This document shows positions 1-6,006 of a DNA stretch of 7,275 nucleotides, in pieces (the stretch's first letter is position 1; every line of letters starts with the position of its first letter). The notes beneath the pieces were generated by a model. The model made no database searches and had not been told where the DNA came from. It worked only from the letters and a program-made list of their open reading frames with translations. Position numbers and translations under genes: made by a program. The DNA lies in the NCBI GenBank assembly GCA_945788655.1, contig CALZMV010000066.1:1-7275 (forward strand). Direction: 5' to 3'. Origin of the DNA: an uncultured Clostridia bacterium. Lineage in GTDB: Bacteria > Bacillota > Clostridia > Peptostreptococcales > Anaerovoracaceae.

Positions 1-58
<58 letters not shown>

Positions 59-85
59 ACGTATACTTTATTAAATTGGATTCAG

Positions 86-120
86 AAAAAATATGCACCA
101 ATCAACAAAGTAATTGGTGC
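86..120 (-). terminator. Terminator- or attenuator-like hairpin overlapping the tRNA-Leu 3' end
   Basis: Reading on the minus strand, GCACCAAT (120-113) is a perfect 8-bp reverse complement of ATTGGTGC (102-95), with a 10-base loop. It is followed by ATA and six consecutive T bases (91-86), so it looks like an intrinsic terminator. The first six bases of the 5' arm are the tRNA-Leu 3' end including CCA, so folding of the tRNA acceptor stem and this hairpin should compete. Because tRNA-fMet lies downstream with no visible promoter, a complete terminator seems unlikely. Partial termination or a processing signal is more plausible. The stem is only moderately stable. Confidence 0.45.
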
Positions 121-203
121 CGGAGACCGGGGTCGAACCGGTACGATCGGTAAGGATCGCAGGATTTTAAGTCCTGTGCGTCTGCCAATTCCGCCACTCC
201 GGC
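115..203 (-). tRNA. tRNA-Leu (TAA)
   Basis: The minus strand gives a complete class II tRNA. The acceptor stem GCCGGAG pairs with CTCCGGC, followed by discriminator A and an encoded CCA at 115-117. The anticodon loop CTTAAAA sits between CAGGA and TCCTG, giving anticodon TAA, which reads UUA/UUG leucine codons. The long variable arm forms a 5-bp stem (CGATC/GATCG), as expected for Leu. The T-arm carries GGTTCGA. It lies only 3 bases after the CCA end of tRNA-Asn, so the two must be cut from a shared precursor. Its terminal GCACCA is also one arm of a downstream hairpin. Confidence 0.97.
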
Positions 204-206
204 AAA

Positions 207-281
<75 letters not shown>

Positions 282-283
282 AC

Positions 284-318
284 ATTTTGTTGTCTTTTCG
301 TTTGCCCGACAACAAAAT
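284..318 (-). repeat. Perfect 11-bp inverted repeat over the tRNA operon start and leader
   Basis: ATTTTGTTGTC at 284-294 and GACAACAAAAT at 308-318 are exact reverse complements separated by 13 bases. The upstream arm begins 2 bases past the -10 box, and the downstream arm ends 2 bases before the tRNA-Asn 5' end. If transcription starts near 313, the RNA can still form a 6-bp hairpin (GUUGUC/GACAAC). It could be a leader structure that guides tRNA processing or protects the 5' end, or a DNA operator at the start site. The repeat is directly visible; the role is inference. Apart from this repeat and the promoter, the 105-base space between tRNA-Asn and the TPR gene stop holds only AT-rich sequence. 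Confidence 0.7.
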
Positions 319-320
319 TA

Positions 321-358
321 AGTATATAGCAAATCAAGATATTTGTCAACACTTTTTT
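321..358 (-). promoter_or_regulatory. Strong sigma-70/SigA-type promoter of the tRNA operon with UP-like A-tract
   Basis: On the minus strand a perfect -35 box TTGACA (349-344) is followed after 17 bases by TATACT (326-321), one mismatch from the -10 consensus. Immediately upstream of the -35 box is AAAAAAGTG (358-350), which fits the published proximal UP-element consensus AAAAAARNR, and further A/T tracts continue to about 385. A purine 8 bases past the -10 box (G at 313) is a plausible start site, giving a leader of about 31 bases before tRNA-Asn. This architecture is typical of stable-RNA promoters. The exact start site is inferred. Confidence 0.88.
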
Positions 359-386
359 AAAGTTTTTTGTAAAATATTTTTGCAGT

Positions 387-1403
387 TTAAGAGAAGCTGA
401 TTCCCTTATCTTTCATGGCCTCAAGCCTGTCTTTTTCAATGTTTTCTTTGACAAGTGAAATTTTATTGGTGTACTTTTCTACCTTCTCTGCATCACCTGT
501 AACTTCATAAAGTCTGACCAAAGCTTCCATTGCCTCAATGTTGCTTGGAGAGAAAGATAGCACTTTCAGGTAATTACCTATTGCTTCTTCATTCATTTCA
601 AGTGCTTCATAACCTGTTCCAAGATAATACCAGAGCGGCCACCAGCTGCTGTATTCACCCTCTGTATATTGCGATAGTCTTTCTATACCCTCTTCAAACT
701 TTCCGGAAAGGATCATGTTATAGCCTTCTTCAATTTTTACAGGCTCAACCAGAAGCTCAAGTCTTTCGTTAATTTCCTTCTTCTTTTCTTCATCCTGAGA
801 AAGCTTCATAAATTCTTCCCAGGTGAGCTTAGCCTTTAGATATAATCCTAAATTAATATACCCATAGCCAAGGAAATAATACGCTTCTGCAAAGTCCGGT
901 TTTTTAAGTGTAACCTTTTCGAAGGCTTCAAGTGATTCAGCCTTAAATCTTGCTATAAAATCCTCTTCTTCACCAAGTTCATATGCATCCTTACATGCAC
1001 GGCCGTAGCAGTAAAGCGCATCAACATTTTCAGGGTCAATTAGAAAAGCTGCTCTGAACTGAATGCAGGCATAGTCAAAATCGCTCTTCTGAGCACCGTC
1101 TACGCCATCTGCAACCAGACCTTGTGAAAATCTCTTATCAAAGGCTGTAAGAATGTATCTGATGTAATTTTCTCTATATTCAAAATTTGGATTGCATCCG
1201 ATTACAAAAGCCATGTTTCTTGCAATTGCCAGAGTCGAAATGCTGTTTAGCTCGTCTTTTCTGATAGGAATCGGCACGCCTGTCATAAAGTCTGCCAATC
1301 CATTTCTTGTCAGATACCCTTCAGATAACTCATCAAAGATAAAATCCTTTAAATGAGGTACCAGATACTTTCCGATTCTGTCTTCAATAGTGTTCATAGT
1401 CAT
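387..1403 (-). CDS. TPR-repeat protein of unknown function
   Basis: A 338-residue, soluble-looking protein with no signal peptide or membrane segment. From about residue 105 it consists of tetratricopeptide-like helical pairs: IQFRAAFLIDPENVDALYCYGRA, a pair around PDFAEAYYFLGYGYINLG, EEGYNMILSGKFEEGIERL, and PLWYYLGTGYEALEMNEEAIGNYLKVLSFSP followed by a last pair near residues 289-316. Such repeats usually bind partner proteins or peptides. The N-terminal 100 residues are not recognised. I chose the ATG at 1403 rather than the in-frame ATG at 1415, because the former has GGGAG five bases upstream and overlaps the stop of the preceding radical SAM gene as TAATG, while the latter has no properly spaced site. 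The overlap suggests translational coupling, so it may act with that enzyme. Function is unknown. The gene ends 37 bases before the tRNA promoter, with no evident terminator. Confidence 0.85.
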   Translation of the reverse strand: MTMNTIEDRIGKYLVPHLKDFIFDELSEGYLTRNGLADFMTGVPIPIRKDELNSISTLAIARNMAFVIGCNPNFEYRENYIRYILTAFDKRFSQGLVADGVDGAQKSDFDYACIQFRAAFLIDPENVDALYCYGRACKDAYELGEEEDFIARFKAESLEAFEKVTLKKPDFAEAYYFLGYGYINLGLYLKAKLTWEEFMKLSQDEEKKKEINERLELLVEPVKIEEGYNMILSGKFEEGIERLSQYTEGEYSSWWPLWYYLGTGYEALEMNEEAIGNYLKVLSFSPSNIEAMEALVRLYEVTGDAEKVEKYTNKISLVKENIEKDRLEAMKDKGISFS

Positions 1404-2902
1404 TAAATCTCCCATCCCTTTTTCATAAAACGCTTTACTTCTTCCGGATTAAAGGTTTCCTCCAGATCTTTCGTAAGCTTCTCTTCTATTTTTTTCTCGT
1501 CAAGTCCTGCCTGCAAGGAAAACTTTCTCAAAATTCTGTATTGTTCCTCTTTTTTTCTGTTTTTGTGCTGGAATCCCTGTCTATAATAAAAATCTGCCAG
1601 TTCTTCGTACAATTTGAAAGGTTTTTTATTGCATTCCTTCATCAAAAAATCAATGGTATTTTTAAATCCACCTCGATTGTAATAAATATCCAGCATCTTT
1701 TCAACGGTTTTGAGGCGTGCCAGTTCTACAGAGTTCAGCCATCTGTTGGAAATTATTTCGTATGGTGCTTTGTCTCTGGCAATTATCTCATATTCATGAC
1801 ACATAAAAGAAAGCGGAGTACCTTTGAGAACTTTCAGAAAACCCATCTGAAAAGCATCAGCGCCAAGATTGTATACCTTGTCAAAAGATCTCTCAAAAAG
1901 CTCATAAGTTTCATAAGGAAGTCCCGCAATCAGATCCACATGAATGTGTATGTTTCCGAGGGCTATCAGCTTTTCAATGTTGTATAGGACAGGATATACA
2001 TTCTCTTTCCGATTTACTGCCGCCAGTGTTTCAGGATTAGTTGACTGTATTCCGATTTCAAACTGGAACAGCCCTTTTCTAGCTTTTCTAAGAAGAGAAA
2101 GCAACCTTTCTGTTAATAGGTCTGCACATATTTCAAAATGGAAATTAGTCTTTCCATTATCATTTTCGATTAGATACCTGAATATTTCATAGGCTCTGTT
2201 TTCATCATAGTTGAAGGTTCTGTCTATAAACTTCACCTGCATTACCCTCTTAAAGAGAAAGTATCCTAAATCTGCCTTTACTCTATCTAAATCAAGAGGT
2301 CTGATGGACTTATCTATAGAGGATAGGCAATAGCTGCACTTAAAAGGGCAGCCTCTTGCAGACTCATAATATATGACCTTGTCAGATTCACACTCAAGTA
2401 CTGAATATAAAAACGGAATATCGTTAAAATCCATAGGTTCAATCTGCTGATTGACATAGATTTTGCCATCCTGGCGATAAACAAGCCCGGGAACCGTATT
2501 GAAAGGCCTGTCGGCATCATCCAGTACCTGAAGAAAACGATAAAAGGAATATTCTCCTTCGCCGCACAAAACATAATCAACCCATGGGTTTTCCTGCATA
2601 AAAACATGAGCATTAAAGCTAACTTCAGGACCACCTAAAGCTATCTTTACATCAGGTCTTGCCTTCTTAAAATCAGCTGCAATTGCTTTTGTCTGCTCAA
2701 TATTCCAGATGTAGCAAGAAAAGCAAACCAGATCATAGTTTGCTCTTACCAATTCGCCATATATGTAATTTGGTTCGTTGTTAATTGTAAATTCGCGCAG
2801 TTCAACATCAGCCGAAGTATCTGCACTTACAGTGTACAGATACTTCAGGGCCGGATTTGAATGAACATACTGTGAATTTAATGTAGTCAGTAATATCTTC
2901 AT
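1403..2902 (-). CDS. B12-binding-domain radical SAM protein (DUF4080-like)
   Basis: A 499-residue class B-type radical SAM protein. The N-terminal part (about residues 1-150) looks like a cobalamin-binding-type Rossmann domain, with MKILLTTLNSQYVHSNPALK, ALGGPEVSFN (88-97) and CGEGE (113-117). No DxHxxG cobalamin-ligand motif is visible, so any B12 would be bound without that histidine. The radical SAM core begins at SARGCPFKCSYC, where Cys185, Cys189 and Cys192 form the canonical CX3CX2C [4Fe-4S] site. Later core elements are KFIDRTFNYD (224-233), FEIGIQSTNPETL and DLIAGLPYET. The C-terminal 130 residues (DUF4080-type region) are charged and helical. Family members are soluble enzymes of undefined substrate, often guessed to be methyltransferases. 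The start matches the conserved family N-terminus, although only a weak AAGA-like Shine-Dalgarno precedes it, 26 bases after the upstream stop. It overlaps the TPR gene downstream by one base. Family assignment is confident; reaction is not. Confidence 0.88.
   Translation of the reverse strand: MKILLTTLNSQYVHSNPALKYLYTVSADTSADVELREFTINNEPNYIYGELVRANYDLVCFSCYIWNIEQTKAIAADFKKARPDVKIALGGPEVSFNAHVFMQENPWVDYVLCGEGEYSFYRFLQVLDDADRPFNTVPGLVYRQDGKIYVNQQIEPMDFNDIPFLYSVLECESDKVIYYESARGCPFKCSYCLSSIDKSIRPLDLDRVKADLGYFLFKRVMQVKFIDRTFNYDENRAYEIFRYLIENDNGKTNFHFEICADLLTERLLSLLRKARKGLFQFEIGIQSTNPETLAAVNRKENVYPVLYNIEKLIALGNIHIHVDLIAGLPYETYELFERSFDKVYNLGADAFQMGFLKVLKGTPLSFMCHEYEIIARDKAPYEIISNRWLNSVELARLKTVEKMLDIYYNRGGFKNTIDFLMKECNKKPFKLYEELADFYYRQGFQHKNRKKEEQYRILRKFSLQAGLDEKKIEEKLTKDLEETFNPEEVKRFMKKGWEI
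1409..1413 (-). promoter_or_regulatory. Ribosome binding site deciding the TPR gene start
   Basis: GGGAG on the minus strand sits five bases before the ATG at 1403, inside the last codons of the upstream radical SAM gene. It supports the shorter TPR reading frame and re-initiation at the TAATG junction. Confidence 0.7.
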
Positions 2903-2928
2903 ATCTTAATAATCTGTCAGAGCCGTTG

Positions 2929-3801
2929 CTATAACATTCTGAATCTTTCATCCTTAAGGAGACCTCTGTCTTCCATGCAGCGCTTCAGTGAAGCCAGCAT
3001 GCTTTCCTTATCTTCAGGTAGATTTCCTCTAAGGGATACATAGTTTGACGCATGATTGCTTCTGAAAACACATGATTTTGTCGGATTTGCATGCTGAAGC
3101 ATCAGACATGTCTCTGCAAGGACTTCTTCTGCAGTCAGCTTATTGAATCTTCCTGCCGCCCAGTCATCAAGCATAGGTGCAGGTGACTGAAGCATCAATG
3201 TCAGAAGACTTACATAAGATGCATTCATCTCTGTAATCATCTTACCGGTTTCAATTGCATGCTCTTCCCACATTTCCTGACCTGCAAGACCGCTGATAAA
3301 GGTTACTGAAGTTTTGATTCCGGCATCTTCGAGTTTTCTGACTCCATCGATAAGCTGCTCTCTTGTCTCTCCCTTGTTTACCATCTCAAGAACCTTCTGG
3401 CTGCCCGATTCAGCTCCCAGATAAACCATAGAAAGTCCATGATCGCGAAGTTCCTCAAGTTCTTCTTCAGTCTTTGCAAGTGCTGCAGTGGCTCTTCCAT
3501 AGGTTGTTACGCGTTCACACTCAGGAAAGTTTTCCTTAATGTAATCCAGTATTCTGATGAGCTTATGATTTGCAAGGCAAAGTGCATCGCCATCGCATAG
3601 AAAAATCCTCTGTACCCTGTTGTAATGTGCTCTCGCCCATGCAAGATCTTCTAAAACTTCTTCCGGGTCACGCACCTTAAACTGCTTATTCTTATACATG
3701 TTGCAGAAAGTACATTTATTGTGTGAACAACCGATTGTTACCTGTACCAGAAGGCTGTAAGCCTCGCTCGGAGGTCTGTAAATATCGCCAACGTAACGCA
3801 T
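2929..3801 (-). CDS. Radical SAM protein with CX4CX2C cluster motif
   Basis: A 290-residue radical SAM enzyme. The cluster motif is GCSHNKCTFCNMYK, with Cys25, Cys30 and Cys33, giving CX4CX2C instead of the usual CX3CX2C. The DNA codons are unambiguous, and I recall the same GCSHN-CTFC pattern in related bacterial radical SAM proteins, so it is probably a family trait rather than an error. Core features follow: LCDGDAL (68-74) in the position of the GGE-type SAM-binding strand, YLGAESGSQKVLEMVNKGET (127-146) with the SAM-contacting Glu131, and FISGLAGQE (168-176). The protein is close to the minimal core barrel plus a short C-terminal extension, with no added iron-sulfur cluster domain visible. 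A good AGGAG lies six bases before the ATG. It sits 45 bases after argS and 26 bases before a second radical SAM gene, probably in one operon. Substrate unknown. Confidence 0.88.
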   Translation of the reverse strand: MRYVGDIYRPPSEAYSLLVQVTIGCSHNKCTFCNMYKNKQFKVRDPEEVLEDLAWARAHYNRVQRIFLCDGDALCLANHKLIRILDYIKENFPECERVTTYGRATAALAKTEEELEELRDHGLSMVYLGAESGSQKVLEMVNKGETREQLIDGVRKLEDAGIKTSVTFISGLAGQEMWEEHAIETGKMITEMNASYVSLLTLMLQSPAPMLDDWAAGRFNKLTAEEVLAETCLMLQHANPTKSCVFRSNHASNYVSLRGNLPEDKESMLASLKRCMEDRGLLKDERFRML

Positions 3802-3846
3802 AAAATTCTCCTATAATAATCTAATCAAACCAAACTATTACTTTAA

Positions 3847-5565
3847 TTACATTCTTTCCGGTGCTTCCATGCCAAGAAGTGCCAGACCGTTTTTAATTGC
3901 TGCCTTTGCAGCATAAACAAGTGCAAGCTTAGCAACCTTTTCTTCTTCGTTATCAACCAGGATGTGTTCATCATGATAGAAACGGTTAAAGCCCTGTGCC
4001 ATATCTACAATATGTCTTGTAAGCACTGATGGTTCATACTTCTCACCTGCATCGATAATCACCTGAGGAAGTGCATATATAAGCTTTGCTAATTCATAAG
4101 CACTTTCACTTGTAATATATTCAGCCTTGATATTTGAAGCATCTAACGCCTTGCTAACAGCTTCTTCGCCTGCATTGCGGAGCACGCTTGCTGCTCTGGC
4201 ATGAGTATACTGAACATATGGACCGGTTTCGCCATTAAAGTCAAGTACCTTATCCCATGAGAAAGTATAATCTTTAATTCTGTTATTGGAAAGCTCCTGG
4301 AAAACAACTGCACCGATACCAACCTGTCTTGCAGTTTCTTCGATATTGTCAGTGTTTACGCCTTTTTCCCTGATGATTTCTCTAGTCTGATCAACTGCCT
4401 TGTTTAATACATCTTCAAGGAAAACAACTCTGCCGTGTCTTGTTGACATTGTACCTTCTTCAAGGCTGACAAGGCCGAACGGAATGTGTACGCAGTCCTT
4501 TGCCCAGTCAAATCCAAGAAGTTCGATAATCTTAAACCACTGCTGGAAGTGAAGGTTCTGCTGAGATGCCACAACATAAATGTTCTTATAGAAGTTGTAG
4601 TGTTCCTTTCTGTAAACAGCAGCTGCAATGTCTCTTGTGATATATAAGGAAGAACCGTCGGATTTCTTAATTAAAGCCGGAGTCATTCCATAAGGTTCAA
4701 GATCTACAATCTGAGCTCCCTTTGATTCCTGAAGAAGACCCTTTTCTTCCATCATTTCAACGATTCTAGGCATCTTGTCAGAGTAGAAGCTTTCACCTGC
4801 ATAGGAGTCAAAGCTGATTCCCAGCATATCATATACTCTATTGAATTCCTTCAGTGATTCATCACGGAACCACTGCCATAGCTCAACTTCTTCCTTTTCG
4901 CCTGCTTCAAGCTTAACGAAAATCTCTCTCGCTTCGTCTTCAAGCTCAGGATGAGTTTCAACCTCTACATGGAACTTTGTGTAATAGCTCAGAAGAGTCT
5001 TAATAGGCTCATTGATGACATCTTCCTTGTTACCCCAATGTCTGTATGCACAGATCATCTTGCCGAACTGAGTGCCATAATCTCCAAGATGATTGATTCT
5101 TGTAACATCGTAGCCCATTGCGGAATAAATCTTATTGATTGAGTTACCGATTACTGTGCTTCTGATGTGTCCTATGTGGAAAGGCTTTGCAATGTTTGGT
5201 GATGAGAATTCAACTATTACAGGTCTTCCCTGACCTACATTGCTCTTACCGTAATCATCATTTTCTTTTAATACCTCTTTTACAACATCTTCAACAAAGG
5301 CTTCCTTTGATATGAACATGTTAACATATGCGTTAACAGCTTCAACCTTTTCAAAGATAGCGTTTTCTTTGATTCCTTCTGCAATTCCTGCCGCAATAAG
5401 AGGAGGAGCCTTTCTCAATGTCTTTGCCAGCTTAAAGCAAGGAAAAGCATAATCCCCCATCTTTGAATCCTGAGGCACTTCAACCATGCTCATGATTTCG
5501 CTTAGTTCAAGTCCTTCTACATGTTCAGCTATGATTTTTGCAATTTCTTCTTTGAAATTTACCAT
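3847..5565 (-). CDS. argS: Arginine--tRNA ligase
   Basis: A 572-residue cytoplasmic class I aminoacyl-tRNA synthetase that charges tRNA-Arg with arginine using ATP. The length is normal. The N-terminal additional domain (about 1-105, with MGDYAFPCFKLAKTLRKAP) is the ArgRS-specific tRNA D-loop-binding domain. The catalytic signature is SSPNIAKPFHIGHIRSTVIG, with HIGH at 130-133. NHLGDYGTQFGK (158-169) and SDGSSLYITRDIAAA (302-315) are typical ArgRS strands. The KMSKS site is replaced by EGTMSTRHG (370-378), as in many ArgRS enzymes. Lys127, just before HIGH, fits the lysine thought to compensate for the missing second KMSKS lysine. From GPYVQYTHARAAS (448-460) to the end is the DALR anticodon-binding domain. 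AAGGAG lies eight bases before the ATG, inside the end of the DUF523 gene, whose stop overlaps argS by 7 bases. No T-box leader is present because the gene is internal to an operon. Confidence 0.98.
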   Translation of the reverse strand: MVNFKEEIAKIIAEHVEGLELSEIMSMVEVPQDSKMGDYAFPCFKLAKTLRKAPPLIAAGIAEGIKENAIFEKVEAVNAYVNMFISKEAFVEDVVKEVLKENDDYGKSNVGQGRPVIVEFSSPNIAKPFHIGHIRSTVIGNSINKIYSAMGYDVTRINHLGDYGTQFGKMICAYRHWGNKEDVINEPIKTLLSYYTKFHVEVETHPELEDEAREIFVKLEAGEKEEVELWQWFRDESLKEFNRVYDMLGISFDSYAGESFYSDKMPRIVEMMEEKGLLQESKGAQIVDLEPYGMTPALIKKSDGSSLYITRDIAAAVYRKEHYNFYKNIYVVASQQNLHFQQWFKIIELLGFDWAKDCVHIPFGLVSLEEGTMSTRHGRVVFLEDVLNKAVDQTREIIREKGVNTDNIEETARQVGIGAVVFQELSNNRIKDYTFSWDKVLDFNGETGPYVQYTHARAASVLRNAGEEAVSKALDASNIKAEYITSESAYELAKLIYALPQVIIDAGEKYEPSVLTRHIVDMAQGFNRFYHDEHILVDNEEEKVAKLALVYAAKAAIKNGLALLGMEAPERM

Positions 5566-5999
5566 TTTATTTTCTCCTTTTCGGTAATAACTTCAATACC
5601 GTCTGCTAAAAGCATTTCGGCAAAAACACCGTTTCCTTCTTTCAGTGTATGAGTGAAAGTTCCATCATATATACTGCCGCAGCCGCAGGACGGACTGTTT
5701 GCCTTTAATATCGCACCTTCAATAGGTTCCCCCTGAAGGTCGGCCATCAGCATGCAGTTATTATATGTCAGACTTGCACCCTTTATAAATTCTTCTGTAA
5801 CGTTTTTACCCTCTTTGTTTATAACCAGTCTGCCTCTTCTCTCTGCAGGCGGCCTTGGACAGGGAAGATTCCCTGCTCTTTCAGGGCAAACAATAATATG
5901 TTTATGTTCCTTACAGAAGTTTATTACTTCTTCATTGGCGTTATTTCCGCCATCATATTTGCAGTCATGCCCAAGCAGGCATCCACTTACTATATACAT
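5559..5999 (-). CDS. DUF523 family protein (thiouracil-desulfurase-like)
   Basis: A 146-residue cytoplasmic protein covering a whole DUF523 domain: SGCLLGHDCKYDGGNN (5-20), IVCPERAGNLPCPRPPAE (36-53) and LKANSPSCGCGSIYDGTF (98-115), then a GNGVFAEMLLADGIEV end. A characterised DUF523 enzyme, TudS, removes sulfur from 2-thiouracil through a [4Fe-4S] cluster held by three cysteines. The matching candidates here are Cys7, Cys38 and Cys105. The protein has eight cysteines in total, including Cys47 and Cys107 near the conserved blocks. The reaction is inferred from the family; a role on free thio-bases or another thiolated substrate is possible. The start at 5999 has AAGGAG ten bases upstream, formed by the final Lys-Glu codons of mutS2. 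Its stop lies inside argS as ATGGTAA, so it is probably co-translated with both neighbours. Confidence 0.9.
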   Translation of the reverse strand: MYIVSGCLLGHDCKYDGGNNANEEVINFCKEHKHIIVCPERAGNLPCPRPPAERRGRLVINKEGKNVTEEFIKGASLTYNNCMLMADLQGEPIEGAILKANSPSCGCGSIYDGTFTHTLKEGNGVFAEMLLADGIEVITEKEKIKW

Positions 6000-6006
6000 C
6001 TGTCTG

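Noticed and set aside
59..114. Separate promoter for initiator tRNA-fMet
   Set aside because: TTGATT (105-100) and TAATAA-like (73-68) elements occur, but no pair has acceptable spacing of 16-18 bases.
1413..1415. Upstream ATG at 1415 as the start of the TPR protein
   Set aside because: It lacks a properly spaced ribosome binding site. The ATG at 1403 has GGGAG at five bases and the TAATG overlap.
1541..2192. Two overlapping plus-strand open frames opposite the B12-type radical SAM gene
   Set aside because: They are shadows of a conserved coding region, with no domain, no ribosome binding site that stands out, and hydrophobic composition typical of antisense frames.
2314..2634. A minus-strand 106-codon frame inside the B12-type radical SAM gene
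   Set aside because: It is a shifted frame of the real gene. The true frame carries the CX3CX2C motif and runs uninterrupted, so this is not a frameshift fragment.
3802..3846. Possible promoter or terminator between argS and the radical SAM gene
   Set aside because: The 45 bases are AT-rich, with no convincing -35/-10 pair and no stable hairpin with a T-run. Only the AGGAG at 3808-3812 is supported.
5566..5600. T-box or other leader regulating argS
   Set aside because: The region upstream of argS is coding sequence of the overlapping DUF523 gene, with no specifier loop or antiterminator structure visible.
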